The notes: a model not told the origin generated them from the sequence alone. Positions 1-13,919 are shown, counted from the stretch's first letter. The stretch is 64,000 nucleotides of DNA from Clusia tigrina (GCA_920105625.2 OV050031.1:69449995-69513994), one strand, 5' to 3'. Translations and numbers: made by a program.

Positions 1-1653
1 CGTTAGCGGCAGCGACTGAGACGCCTACAGAGACGCTGAGAGAGGCTGCGACGACGACTGAGGCAGATAGGGGTAGATATAGGCATAGAGAAGGCAGCAG
101 ACCCCCCAATCGACAACGGCAGCGACTGAGATGACTACAGAGACGCTGACAAGAGGCTGCGCCACCGGCTGAGGCAGATAGCGGTAGATATAGGCATAGA
201 GAAAGCAACAGACCGTCCAATGGACAGCGGCGGCGACTGAGACGCATACAGAGACGCTGACAGAGGCTGCGAAGCCGACTCTGACGCCGACTGAGGTAGG
301 TAGGAGTAGATATAGGCATAGAGAAGGCAGCAGACCCCCCAATCGACAGCAGCAGCGACTGAGAAGCATACAGAGACGCTGACAAAGGCTGCGACGCCGA
401 CTGAGACGCTGACTGAGGCAGATAGGGGTAGATATAGGCATAGAGAAGGCAGCAGACCCCCCAATCGAGGCTGCGACGCCGACTGTGACGCCGACTGACG
501 CAGGTAGGGGTAGATATAGGCACAGAGAAGGCAGCAGACCCACCAATCGACAGTGGCAACAACTGAGACGCCTACAGAGACGCTGATAGAGGCTGCGACG
601 CCGACTGAGATGCTGACTGAGGCTGATAGGGGTAGATATAGGCATAGAGAAGGCAGCAGACCCCCCAATCGACAACGGCAGCGACTGAGATGCCTACAGA
701 GACGCTGACAAGAGGCTGCGACGCCGACTGAGACGCCGACTGAGGCAGATAGGGGTAGATATTGGCATAGAGAAGGCAGCAGACCCCGTCCCAATCGACA
801 GCGGCAGCGACTGAGACGCCTACAGAGACGCTGACAGAGGCTGCGACGCTGACAGAGCCTGCGACGCCTACTGAGATGCCGTCTGAGGCAGAGGGGGGTA
901 GACATAGGCATAGAGAAGGCAGCAGACCCCCCAATCGACAGCGACAACAAATGAGACGCCTACAGAGACGCTGACAGAGGCTGCGACGCCGACTGAGATG
1001 CCGACTGAGGCAGGTAGGGGTAGATATAGGCATAGAGACGGCAGCAGACCCCCCAATCGACAGCGGCGGCGACTGAGACGCCTACAGAGACGCTGACAGA
1101 GGGTGCGACGCTGACTGAGCTGCTGACTGAGGCAGATAGGGGTAGATATTGGCATAGAGAAGGCAGCAGACCCCCCAATCGACAGTGGCAACGACTGAGA
1201 CGCCTACATTGACGCTGACAGAGGCTGCGTCGCCGACTGAGACGCAGACTGAAGCAGATAGGGGTAGATATAGACATAGAGAAGGCAGCAGACCCCCCAA
1301 TCGACAGTGGCAGCGACTGAGACTTGTTCAAAGACGCTGAGAGAGGCAGCGACGCCGACTGAGGCAGATAGGGGTACATATTGACATAGAGAAGGCAGCA
1401 GACCCCCCAATCGAGGCTGCGACGCCGGCTGTGACGCCGACTGACGCAGGTAGGGGTAGATATAGGAATAGAGAAGGCAGCAGACCCACCAATCGACAGC
1501 GGCAACAACTGAGACGCATACAGAGACGCTGACAGAGGCTGCGACGCCGACTGAGATGCCGGCTGAGGCAGGTAGGGGTAGATATAGGCATAGAGAAGGC
1601 AGCAGAAGCCGCCCCAATCGACAGTGGCAGTAACTGAGACGCCTACAGAGTCG

Positions 1654-1725
1654 CTGACAGAGGCTGCGACGCTGACAGAGGCTGCGACGCTGACAGAGGC
1701 TGCGACGCTGACAGAGGCTGCGACG
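1654..1725 (+). repeat. 18-bp subrepeat tract, four units
   Basis: CTGACAGAGGCTGCGACG is repeated four times in direct succession inside a single monomer. The 18-bp unit is the monomer's own internal segment, equal to one degenerate 12-bp unit plus the hexamer GGCTGC. The equivalent position in the next duplicated block has three units. Confidence 0.95.
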
Positions 1726-2634
1726 CCGGCTGAGATGCCGACTGAGGCAGAGAGGGGTAGACATATGCATAGAGAAGGCAGCAGACCCCCCAATCGACAG
1801 CGGCAACAAATGAGACGTCTACAGAGATGCTGACAGAGGCTGCGACGCCGACTGAGATGCCGACTGAGGCAGGTAGGGGTAGATATAACCATAGAGAAGG
1901 CAGCAGACCCCCCAATCGACAGCGACAGCGACTGAGACGCCTACAGAGACGCTGACAGAGGCTGCGACGCCGACTGAGATGCCGACTGAGGCAGGTAGGG
2001 GTAGATATAGGCATAGAGAAGGCAGCAGACCCCCCAATCGACAGCGGCGGCGACTGAGACGCCTACAGAGACGCTGACAGAGGGTGCGACGCTGACTGAG
2101 CTGCTGACTGATGCAGATAGGGGTAGATATTGGCATAGAGAAGGCAGCAGACCCCCCAATCGACAGTGGCAGCGACTGAGACGCCTACATTGACGCTGAC
2201 AGAGGCTGCGCCGCCGACTGAGACGCAGACTGAAGCAGATAGGGGTAGATATAGACATAGAGAAGGCAGCAGACCCCCCAATCGACAGTGGCAGCGACTG
2301 AGACTTGTTCAAAGACGCTGAGAGAGGCAGCGACGCCGACTGAGGCAGATAGGGGTACATATTGACATAGAGAAGGCAGCAGACCCCCCAATCGAGGCTG
2401 CGACGCCGGCTGTGACGCCGACTGACGCAGGTAGGGGTAGATATAGGCATAGAGAAGGCAGCAGACCCACCAATCGACAGCGGCAACAACTGAGACGCAT
2501 ACAGAGACGCTGACAGAGGCTGCGACGCCGACTGAGATGCCGGCTGAGGCAGGTAGGGGTAGATATAGGCATAGAGAAGGCAGCAGAAGCCGCCCCAATC
2601 GACAGTGGCAGTAACTGAGACGCCTACAGAGTCG

Positions 2635-2688
2635 CTGACAGAGGCTGCGACGCTGACAGAGGCTGCGACGCTGACAGAGGCTGCGACG
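2635..2688 (+). repeat. 18-bp subrepeat tract, three units
   Basis: Three direct copies of CTGACAGAGGCTGCGACG, at the position equivalent to the four-copy tract 981 bp upstream. The loss or gain of one unit explains the change of offset between the two duplicated blocks. Confidence 0.95.
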
Positions 2689-5600
2689 CCGGCTGAGATG
2701 CCGACTGAGGCAGAGAGGGGTAGACATAGGCATAGAGAAGGCAGCAGACCCCCCCAATCGATAGCGGCAACAAATGAGACGTCTACAGAGACGCTGACAG
2801 AGGCTGCGACGCCGACTGAGATGCCGACTGAGGCAGGTAGGGGTAGACATAACCATAGAGAAGGCAGCAGACCCCCCAATCGACAGCGAAAGCGACTGAC
2901 ACGCCTACAGAGACGCTGAGAGAGGCTGCGACGCCGACTGAGACGCCGACTGAGGCAGAGAGGGTTAGACATAGGCATAGATAACTCAGCAGACAACCCA
3001 ATCGACAGAAGCATCAACTGAGACGCCTACAGAGACGCTGGCAGAGGCTGCGACGCCGACTGAGACACCGACTGAGGCAGTTAGGGGTAGATATAGGCAA
3101 AGAGAAGGCATCAGACCCCCCCAAACGACAGCGGCAGTGACTGAGACTGAGACGCATTCAGAGACGCTGACAGAGGCTGCGACGCCGACTAAAACGCTGA
3201 CTGAGGCAGATAAGTGTAGATATTGGCATAGAGAAGGCAGCAGATCCCCCAATCGACAGCGGCAACGACTGAGACGCATACAGAGACGCTGATAGAGGCT
3301 GCGACGCCAACTGAGATGCCGACTGAGGCAGATAGGGGTAGATATTGGCATAGAGAAGGCAGCAGACCCCCCAATCGACAGCGGCAGCGACTGAGACGCC
3401 TACAGAGACGCTGACAGGGGCTGCGAAGCCGACTCTGACGCCGACTGAGGTAGGTAGGAGTAGATATAGGCATAGAGAAGGCAGCAGACCCCACAATCGA
3501 CAGCAGCAGCGACTGAGAAGCATACAGAGACGCTGACAAAGGCTGCGACGCCGACTGAGACGCTGACTGAGGCAGATAGGGGTAGATATAGGCATAGAGA
3601 AGGCAGCAGACCCCCCAATCGACAGTGGCAGCGACTGAGACTTGTTCAAAGACGCTGAGAGAGGCAGATAGGGGTACACATTGACATAGAGAAGGCAGCA
3701 GACCCCGCCCCAATCGACAGCGGCAGCAACTGAGACGCCTACAGAGACGCTGACAGAGGCTGCGAAGCCGACTGTGACGCCGACTGAGGTAGGTGGGGGT
3801 AGATATAGGCATAGAGAAAGCAGCAGACCCAACAATCGACAGCGGTAACAACTGAGACGCCTACAGAGACGCTGATAGAGGCTGCGACGCCGACTGAGTT
3901 GCCGACTGAGGAAGATAGGGGTAGATATAGGCATACAGAAGGCAGCGTCTGCCCAATCGACAGCGGCAGTGACTGAGACGCCTACAGAGACGCTGACACA
4001 GTCTGCGACGCCGACTGACGCAGGTAAGGGTAGATATTGGCATAGAGAATGCATCAGACGCCCCAATCGACGGCGGCAGCGACTGAGACGGCTACAGAGA
4101 CGCTGACAGAGGCTGCGACGCCGACTGAGATGCCGACTGAGGCAGGTAGGGGTAGATATAGGCATAGAGAAGGCAGCAGAACCCGCCCCAATCGACAGTG
4201 GCAGTAACTGAGAAGCCTACAGAGACGCTGACAGAGGCTGCGCCGCTGACAGAGGCTGCGACGCTGACAGAGGCTGCGACGCCGACTGAGACGCCGACTT
4301 AGGCAGATAGGGGTAGATATAGGCATAGAGAAGGCAGCAGACTCCCAATCGATAGCGGCTGCGACTGAGATAGCGGCACCAACTGAGACGTATTCAGAGA
4401 GGCTGACAGAGGCTGCGATGCCGACTGAGACGCTGACTGAGGCAGATAAGGGTAGATATAGGCATAGAGAAGGCAGAAGACCCCCCAATCGACAGCGGTA
4501 GCGACTGAGACGCCTACAGAGATGCTCACAGAGGCTGCGACGCTGACTGAGGCTGCGACGCTGACAGAGGCCGCGACGCCGACTGAGACGCCGACTGAGG
4601 CAGAGATGGTTAGACATATGCATAGAGAAGGCAGCAGACAACCCAATCGACAGCGGCAATAACTGAGACACCAACAGAGACGCTGATAGAGGCTGCGACG
4701 CCGACTGAGATGCCGACTGAGGCAGATAGATGTAAATATGGGGATAGAGAAGGCAGCACACCCCCCCAATCGACAGCGGCAGCGACTGAGACACCTACAG
4801 AGACGCTGACAGAGGCTGCAACTCCGACTGAGACGCCGACTGAGGCAGATAGGGGTAGATATAGGCATAGAGAAGGCAGCACACCCCCAATCGACAGCGG
4901 CAGCGACTGAGACGCCTACAGAGACGCTGACAGAGGCTGCGACGCCGACTGAGGCAGAGAGGGTTAGACATAGGCATAGAGAAGGCAGCAGACCCCCCAA
5001 TCGACAGCGGCAACGACTGAGACGCCTACAGAGTCGCTGATAGAGGCTGCGACGCCGACTGAGTTGCCGACTGAGGCAGATAGGTTTAGAAACAGCCATT
5101 CAGAAGGAATCAGACCCCCCAATCGACAGCGGCAGCGACTGAGACGCCTACAGAGACGCTGACAGAGGCTGCGACGCCGACAGATGCTGCGACGCCGACT
5201 GAGATGCCGGCTCAGGCAGAGAGGGGTAGACATAGGCATAGAGAAGGCAGCAGACACCCCAATCGACAGCGGCAACAAATGAGACGCTTACAGAGACGCT
5301 GAGAGAGGCTGCGACGCCGACTGAGATGCTGACTGAGGCAGGTAGGGGTAGATATCGGTATAGAGAAGGCAGCAGACCCCCCCAATCGACAGCGGCAGCT
5401 ACTGAGACGCCTACATAGACGCTGACAATGGCTGCGATGCCGACTGAGACGCCGACTGAGACGCCGACTGAGGAGATAGGGGTAGATATAGGCATAGAGA
5501 AGACATCAGACCCCCCAATCGACAGCGGCAGCGACTGAGACGCATTCAGACTCGCTGACAGAGACTGCGACGCCGACTGAGACGCCGACTGAGGCAGATA

Positions 5601-6019
5601 AGGGTAGATATTGGCATAGAGAAGGCATCAGACCCCCCCAATCGACAACGGCAGCGACTGAGACACCTACAGAGACGCTTACAGAGGCTGCGAAGCCGAC
5701 TGTGGTGCCGACTGGGGCAGATAGGGAAAGAGATAGGCATGGAGAAGTCAGCAGACCCCCCAATCAACAGCGGCAGCGACTGAGACGCCTACAGAGACGC
5801 TGACATAGGCTGCGACGGCGACTGATGCGGATAGGGGTAGATATAGCCATAGAGAAGGCAGCAGACCCCCCAATCGACAGCGGCAGCTATTGAGACGCCT
5901 ACAGAGACGCTGACAGAGGCTACGATGTCGACTGATGCGGATAGGGGTAGATATAGCCATAGAGAAGGCAGCAGACCCCCCAATCGACAGCGGCAGCTAT
6001 TGAGACGCCTACAGAGACG

Positions 6020-7000
6020 CTGACAGAGGCTACGATGTCGACTGAAGCAGATAGGGGTAGATATTGGCATAGAGAATGCAGCAGGCCCCCCCAATCGACA
6101 GCGGCAGGTACTGAGACGCCTACAGATACGCTGAGAGAGGCTGCGACGCCGACTGATGCAGATAGGGGTAGATATAGCCATAGAGAAGGCAGCAGAGCCC
6201 CAATCGACAACGGCAGCGACTGCGATGCCTACAGAGACGCTGACAAGAGGCTGCGACGTCGATTGAGACGCCGACTGAGGCAGATAGGGGTAGATATAGG
6301 CATAGAGAAGGCAGCAGACCCACCAATCGACAGCGGCAACAATTGAGACGCCTACAGAGACGCTGACACAGGCTGCGAAGCCGACTGTGACGCCGACGGA
6401 GGTAGGTAGGGGTAGATATAGGCATAGAGAAGGCAGCAGACCCACCAATCGACAGCGGCAACAATTGAGACGCCTACAGAGATGCTGATAGAGGTTGCGA
6501 CGCCGACTGAGATGCCGACTGAGGCAGATAGATGGAGATATAGGCATACAGAAGACAGCATACCCCCAATCGACAACGGCAGCGACTAAGATGCCTACAG
6601 AGACTCTGATAGAGGCTGCGACGCCGACTGAGATGCCGACTGAGGCAGATAGGGGTAGATATTGGCATAGAGAAGGCAGCAAACCTCCCCAATCGACAGC
6701 TACAGCGACTGAGACGTTTACAGAGACGCTGACACAGGCTGCGAAGCTGACTGTGGCGCCGACTGAGGCAGATAGGGGAAGAGATAGCTATAGAGAAGTC
6801 AGCAGACCCCCCCAATCAACAGCGGCAGCGACTGAGACACCTACACACACGCTGACATAACCTGCGACGCCGACTGAGACGCCGACTGAGGCAGATAGGG
6901 GTAGATATAGGCATAGAGAAGGCAGCAGACCCCCCAATCGACAATGGCAGCGACTGAGACGCCTACAGAGATACTGACAAAGGCTGCGACGCCGACTGAG
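6020..7000 (+). repeat. Block repeated 10,484 bp downstream (16504-17484)
   Basis: Distinctive variants here recur at a constant offset of 10,484 bp, for example position 6346 with 16830 and 6860 with 17344. They include TAGATGGAGATATAGG, GCCGACGGAGGTAGG and AGCATACCCCC. The sequence after the end of the second ~4.5-kb unit (from 16639) therefore resumes what lies upstream of the first unit (from 6155). This indicates a larger ancestral unit of about 5.7 kb. Confidence 0.85.
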
Positions 7001-8251
7001 ACGCCGACTGAGACGCCGACTGAGGCAGATAGGGGTAGATATAGGCATAGAGAAGGCAGCAGACCCCCCAATCGACAGCGCCAGCGACTGAGACGCCTAC
7101 AGAGACGCTCACAGAGGCTGCGATGCTGACAGAGGCTGCGACGCCGACTGAGACGCCGACTGAGGCAGAGATGGTTAGACATAGGCATAGAAAAGGCAGC
7201 AGACAACCCAATCGATAGCGGCAACAACTGAGACGCCTACAGAGACGCTGATAGAGGCTGCGACGCCGACTGAGATGCCGACTGAGGCAGATAGGGGTAG
7301 ATATTGGCATAGAGAAGGCAGCAGACCTCCCCAATCGACAGCTACAGCGACTGAGACGCATACAGAGACGCTGACACAGGTTGCGAAGCCGACTGTGGCG
7401 CCGACTGAGGCAGATAGGGGAAGGGATAGGTATAGAGAAATCAGCAGACCCCCCCAATCAACAGCGGCAGCGACTGAGACACCTACACACACGCTGACAT
7501 AGCCTGCGACGCCGACTGAGACGCCGACTGAGGCAGATAGGGGTAGATATAGGCATAGAGAAGGCAGCAGTCCCCCCCAATCGACAGCGGCAACGACGGA
7601 GACGCCTACAGAGACGCTGATAGAGGCTGCGACGCTGCCTGAGACGCCGACTGAGGCAGATAGGGGTAGTAATAGGCATAGAGAAGGCAGCAGATCCCCC
7701 AATCGGCAGCGGCAGCGACTGAGAGGCCCACAGGGACGCTGACAGAGGCTGCGACGTCGACTGAGACGCCGACTAAGGCAGATAGAGGTAGATATATGCA
7801 GAGAGAACGCAGCAGACCCCCCAATCGACAGCGGCAACAACTGAGACGCCTACAGAGTCGCTGATAGAGGCTGTGACGCCGACTGAGTTGCCGACTGAGG
7901 CAGATAGGTTTAGAAACAGGCATTCAGAAGGAATCAGACGCCCCAATCGACAGCGGCAGCGACTGAGACGCCTACAGAGACGTTGACAGAGGCTGCGACG
8001 CCGACAGATGCTGCGACGCCGGCTGAGGCAGAGAGGGGTAGACATAGGCATAGAGAAGGCAGCAGTCCCCCCAATCGACAGCGGCAACGATTGAGACGCC
8101 TACAGAGACGCTGATAGAGGCTGCGACGCCGACTGAGATGCTGACTGAGGCAGGTAGGGGTAGATATAGGTATAGAGAAGGCACCAGACCCCCCCAATCG
8201 ACAGCGGCAGCTACTGAGACGCCTACATAGACGCTGACAATGGCTGCGATG

Positions 8252-8407
8252 CCGACTGAGACGCCGACTGAGACGCCGACTGAGACGCCGACTGAGACGC
8301 CGACTGAGACGACGACTGAGACGCCGACTGAGACGCCGACTGAGACGCCGACTGAGACGCCGACTGAGACGACGACTGAGACGCCGACTGAGACGCCGAC
8401 TGAGGCA
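8252..8407 (+). repeat. 12-bp minisatellite expansion, 13 units
   Basis: The internal unit, read here as CCGACTGAGACG, is expanded to 13 consecutive copies (156 bp) inside one monomer. Units 6 and 11 carry the variant GACGACGACTGA, so a five-unit (60-bp) second-order period is superimposed. The plus-strand frame reads as a Pro-Thr-Glu-Thr repeat, but it has no gene context. Confidence 0.96.
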
Positions 8408-10362
8408 GATAGGGGTAGATATAGGCATAGAGAAGACATCAGACCCCCCAATCGACAGCAGCAGCGACTGAGACGCATTCAGACTCGCTGACAGAGACTG
8501 CGACGCCGACTGAGACGCCGACTGAGGCAGATAAGGGTAGATATTGGCATAGAGAAGGCATCAGACCCCCCCAATCGACAGCGGCAGCGACTGAGACACC
8601 TACAGAGACGCTGACAGAGGCTGCGAAGCCGACTGTGGCGCCGACTGGGGCAGATAGGGAAAGAGATAGGCATAGAGAAGTCAGCAGACCCCCAATCAAC
8701 AGCGGCAGCGACTGAGACGCCTACAGAGACGCTGACATAGGCTGCGACGCCGACTGAGACGCCGACTGAGGCAGATAGGGGTAGATATAGGCATAGAGAA
8801 GGCAGCAGACCCCCCAATCGACGGCGGCAGCGACTGAGACGCCTAGAGAGACGCTGACAGAGGCTGCGACGCCGACTGATGCGGATAGGGGTAGATATAG
8901 CCATAGAGAAGGCAGCAGACCCCCCAATCGACAACGGCAGCTATTGAGACGCCTACAGAGACGCTGACAGAGGCTACGATGTCGACTGAAGCAGATAGGG
9001 GTAGATATTGGCATAGAGAATGCAGCAGAGCCCCAATCGACAGCGGCAGCGACTGAGACACCTACAGAGACGCTGACAGAGGCTGCAACTCCGACTGAGA
9101 CGCCGACTGAGGCAGATAGGGGTAGATATTGGCATAGAGAAGGCAGCAGACCTCCCCAATCGACAGCTACAGCGACTGAGACGTTTACAGAGACGCTGAC
9201 ACAGGCTGCGAAGCCGACTGTGGCGCCGACTGAGGCAGATAGGGGTAGATATAGGCATAGAGAAGGCAGCAAACCCCCCCAATCGACAGCGGCAACAAAT
9301 GAGACTTATTCAGAGACGCTGAGAGAGACTCCGTCGCCGACTGAGGCAGATAGGGGTAGATATTGGCATAGAGAAGGCAGCAGACCCCCCAATCGAGGCT
9401 GCGAAGCCGACTGAGATGCCGATTGAGGCAGATAGGGGTAGATATTGGCATAGAGAAGGCAGCAGAAATCCCCAATCGACAGCTACAGCGACTGAGACGT
9501 TTACAGAGACGCTGACACAGGCTGCGAAGCCGACTGTGGCGCCGACTGAGGCAGATAGGGGAAGAGATAGGTATAGAGAAGTCAGCAGACCCCCCCAATC
9601 AACAGCGGCAGCGACTGAGACACCTACACACACGCTGACATAACCTGCGACGCCGACTGACACGCCGACTGACACGCCGACTGAGGCAGATAGGGGTAGA
9701 TATAGGCATAGAGAAGGCAGCAGACCCCCCAATCGACAATGGCAGCGACTGAGACGCCTACAGAGATACTGACAAAGGCTGCGACGCCGACTGAGACGCC
9801 GACTGAGACGCCAACTGAGGCAGATAGGGGTAGATATAGGCATAGAGAAGGCAGCAGACCCCCCAATCGACAGCGCCAGCGACTGAGACACCTACAGTGA
9901 CGCTGACAGAGGCTGCGAAGCCGACTGTGGGGCCGACTGGGGCAGATAGGGAAAGAGATAGGCATGGAGAAGTCAGCAGACCCCCCAATCGACAGCGCCA
10001 GCGACTGAGACACCTACAGAGACGCTCACAGAGGCTGCGACGCTGACAGAGGCTGCGACGCCGACTGAGACGCCGACTGAGGCAGAGATGGTTAGACATA
10101 GGCATAGAGAAGGCAGCAGACAACCCAATCGATAGCGGCAACAACTGAGACGCCTACAGAGACGCTGATAGAGGCTGCGACGCCGACTGAGATGCCGACT
10201 GAGGCAGATAGAGGTAAGTATAGGCATAGAGAAGGCAGCAGACCCCCCAATCGACAGCGGCAGCGACTAAGACGCCTACAGAGACGCTGACAGAGGCTGG
10301 GACGCCGACTGAGACCCCGACTGAGGCACAGAGGGGTAGATATTGGCATAGAGAAGGCAGCA

Positions 10363-10372
10363 GTGACTGAGA
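10363..10372 (+). repeat. Microhomology deletion scar in a monomer
   Basis: GGCAGCAG joins directly to TGACTGAGAGGCC, so the C run and AATCGACAGCGG segment are missing. The join shows CAG microhomology. The same scar occurs in the duplicate near 15101, while a related monomer near 17930 still has the segment. The deletion therefore arose before the ~4.5-kb duplication but after the 17.9-kb relative diverged. Confidence 0.8.
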
Positions 10373-12757
10373 GGCCTACAGAGACGCTGACAGAGGCTGC
10401 GACGGCGACTGAGACGTCGACTGAGGCAAATAGGGGTAAATATACGCAAAGAGAAGGCAGCAGACCCCTCAATCGACAGCGGCAGCGAATGAGACTTATT
10501 CAGAGACACTGAGAGAGGCTGCGATGCCGACTGAGGCAGGTAGGGGTAGATATAGGCATAGAGGAGGCAGCAGACCCCCCAACCCAAATCGACAGCGGCA
10601 GCGACTGAGATGCTGACAGAGACGGTGACAAGAGGCTGCGACGCCGACTGAGACGCCGACTGAGGCAGATAGGGGTAGACATAGGCATAGAGAAGGCAGC
10701 AGACCCCCCAATCGACAGCGGCAACGACTGAGACGCCTACAGAGTCGCTGATAGAGGCTGCGACGCCGACTGAGTTGCCGACTGAGGCAGATAGGTTTAG
10801 AAACAGCCATTCAGAAGGAATCAGACCCCCCAATCGACAGCGGCAGCGACTGAGACGCCTACAGAGACGCTGACAGAGGCTGCGACGCCGACAGATGCTG
10901 CGACGCCGACTGAGACGCCGGCTGAGGCAGAGAGGGTTAGACATAGGCATAGAGAAGGCAGCAGACACCCCAATCGACAGCGGCAACAAATGAGACGCCT
11001 ACAGAGACGCTGAGAGAGGCTGCGACGCCGACTGAGATGCTGACTGAGGCAGGTAGGGGTAGATATAGGTATAGAGAAGGCAGCAGACCCCCCCAATCGA
11101 CAGCGGCAGCTACTGAGACGCCTACATAGACGCTGACAATGGCTGCGATGCCGACTGAGACGCCGACTGAGACGCCGACTGAGACGCCGACTGAGACGCC
11201 AACTGAGGCAGATAGGGGTAGATATAGGCATAGAGAAGACATCAGACCCCCCAATCGACAGCGGCGGCGACTGAGACGCATTCAGACTCGCTGACAGAGA
11301 CTGCGACGCCGACTGAGACGCCGACTGAGGCAGATAAGGGTAGATATTGGCATAGAGCAGGCATCAGACCCCCCAATCGACAGCGGCAGCGACTGAGACA
11401 CCTACAGAGACGCTGACAGAGGCTGCGAAGCCGACTGTGGCGCCGACTGGGGCAGATAGGGAAAGAGATAGGCATGGAGAAGTCAGCAGACCCCCCAATC
11501 AACAGCGGCAGCGACTGAGACGCCTACAGAGACGCTGACATAGGCTGCGATGGCGACTGAGACGCCGACTGAAGCAGATAGGGGTAGATATAGGCATAGA
11601 GAAGGCAGCAGACTCCCCAATCGACGGCGTCAGCGACTGAGACGCCAAGAGAGACGCTGACAGAGGCTGCGACGCCGACTGATACGGATAGGGGTAGATA
11701 TAGCCATAGAGAAGGCAGCAGACCCCCAATCGACAGCGGCAGATATTGAGACGCCTACTGAGACGCTGACAGAGGCTACGATGTCGACTGAAGCAGATAG
11801 GGGTAGATATTGGCATAGAGAATGCAGCAGGCCCCCCCAATCGACAGCGGCAGGTACTGAGACGCCTACAGATACGCTGAGAGAGGCTGCGACGCCGACT
11901 GTGGCGCCGACTGAGGCAGATAGGGGAAGGGATAGGTATAGAGAAATCAGCAGACCCCCCCAATCAACAGCGGCAGCGACTGAGACACCTACACACACGC
12001 TGACATAGCCTGCGACGCCGACTGAGACGCCGACTGAGGCAGATAGGGGTAGATATAGGCATAGAGAAGGCAGCAGTCCCCCCCAATCGACAGCGGCAAC
12101 GACGGAGACGCCTACAGAGACGCTGATAGAGGCTGCGACGCTGCCTGAGACGCCGACTGAGGCAGATAGGGGTAGTAATAGGCATAGAGAAGGCAGCAGA
12201 TCCCCCAATCGGCAGCGGCAGCGACTGAGAGGCCCACAGGGACGCTGACAGAGGCTGCGACGTCGACTGAGACGCCGACTAAGGCAGATAGAGGTAGATA
12301 TATGCAGAGAGAACGCAGCAGACCCCCCAATCGACAGCGGCAACAACTGAGACGCCTACAGAGTCGCTGATAGAGGCTGTGACGCCGACTGAGTTGCCGA
12401 CTGAGGCAGATAGGTTTAGAAACAGGCATTCAGAAGGAATCAGACCCCCCAATCGACAGCGGCAGCGACTGAGACGCCTACAGAGACGTTGACAGAGGCT
12501 GCGACGCCGACAGATGCTGCGACGCCGGCTGAGGCAGAGAGGGGTAGACATAGGCATAGAGAAGGCAGCAGTCCCCCCAATCGACAGCGGCAACGACTGA
12601 GACGCCTACAGAGACGCTGATAGAGGCTGCGACGCCGACTGAGATGCTGACTGAGGCAGGTAGGGGTAGATATAGGTATAGAGAAGGCACCAGACCCCCC
12701 CAATCGACAGCGGCAGCTACTGAGACGCCTACATAGACGCTGACAATGGCTGCGATG

Positions 12758-12913
12758 CCGACTGAGACGCCGACTGAGACGCCGATTGAGACGCCGACTG
12801 AGACGCCGACTGAGACGACGACTGAGACGCCGACTGAGACGCCGACTGAGACGCCGACTGAGACGCCGACTGAGACGACGACTGAGACGCCGACTGAGAC
12901 GCCGACTGAGGCA
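12758..12913 (+). repeat. 12-bp minisatellite expansion, 13 units (duplicate)
   Basis: The duplicate, 4506 bp downstream, of the 13-unit tract at 8252. It has the same unit number and the same two GACGACGACTGA variants at units 6 and 11. One further substitution (GACGCCGATTGA) lies in its third unit. Equal lengths imply the expansion predates the duplication. Confidence 0.95.
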
Positions 12914-13919
12914 GATAGGGGTAGATATAGGCATAGAGAAGACATCAGACCCCCCAATCGACAGCAGCAGCGACTGAGACGCATTCAGACTCGCTGACAG
13001 AGACTGCGACGCCGACTGAGACGCCGACTGAGGCAGATAAGGGTAGATATTGGCATAGAGAAGGCATCAGACCCCCCCAATCGACAGCGGCAGCGACTGA
13101 GACACCTACAGAGACGCTGACAGAGGCTGCGAAGCCGACTGTGGCGCCGAATGGGGCAGATAGGGAAAGAGATAGGCATAGAGAAGTCAGCAGACCCCCA
13201 ATCAACAGCGGCAGCGACTGAGACGCCTACAGAGACGCTGACATAGGCTGCGACGGCGACTGAGACGCCGACTGAAGCAGATAGGGGTAGATATAGGCAT
13301 AGAGAATTCAGCAGACCCCCCAATCGACGGCGGCAGCGACTGAGACGCCTAGAGAGACGCTGACAGAGGCTGCGACGCCGACTGATGCGGATAGGGGTAG
13401 ATATAGCCATAGAGAAGGCAGCAGACCCCCCAATCGACAACGGCAGCTATTGAGACGCCTACAGAGACGCTGACAGAGGCTACGATGTCGACTGAAGCAG
13501 ATAGGGGTAGATATTGGCATAGAGAATGCAGCAGAGCCCCAATCGACAGCGGCAGCGACTGAGACACCTACAGAGACGCTGACAGAGGCTGCAACTCCGA
13601 CTGAGACGCCGACTGAGGCAGATAGGGGTAGATATTGGCATAGAGAAGGCAGCAGACCTCCCCAATCGACAGCTACAGCGACTGAGACGTTTACAGAGAC
13701 GCTGACACAGGCTGCGAAGCCGACTGTGGCGCCGACTGAGGCAGATAGGGGTAGATATAGGCATAGAGAAGGCAGCAAACCCCCCCAATCGACAGCGGCA
13801 ACAAATGAGACTTATTCAGAGACGCTGAGAGAGACTCCGTCGCCGACTGAGGCAGATAGGGGTAGATATTGGCATAGAGAAGGCAGCAGACCCCCCAATC
13901 GAGGCTGCGAAGCCGACTG

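Larger units (their letters stand above)
940..2883 (+). repeat. Tandem duplication of an eight- to nine-monomer block (981 / 963 bp)
   Basis: Bases about 940-1920 are repeated immediately at about 1921-2883. Matching variants lie exactly 981 bp apart (for example 1082 with 2063, and 1328 with 2309) up to about 1.66 kb, and 963 bp apart afterwards. The 18-bp change arises because the first copy has four and the second three copies of CTGACAGAGGCTGCGACG. Other differences are point changes. Boundaries are good to a few tens of bases. Confidence 0.88.
1..5030 (+). repeat. Array domain A (variant-monomer composition)
   Basis: This stretch holds satellite monomers only. It is distinguished by monomers starting GACTTGTTCAAAGACGCTG (near 1322, 2302 and 3642), which I do not see elsewhere in the window. 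It also contains short monomers in which AATCGA runs directly into GGCTGCGACG (near 474, 1409 and 2390). Part of it (near 270) recurs near 3425, with the same GAAGCCGACTCTGACG variant. The right limit is approximate, set by the first GGTTTAGAAACAG monomer. Confidence 0.75.

Noticed and set aside
8240..8491. Plus-strand frame with a Pro-Thr-Glu-Thr repeat, like a mucin-type or surface repeat protein
   Set aside because: The repeat is the 12-bp DNA unit translated; it ends within the same monomer and lacks signal peptide, flanking domain or gene context.
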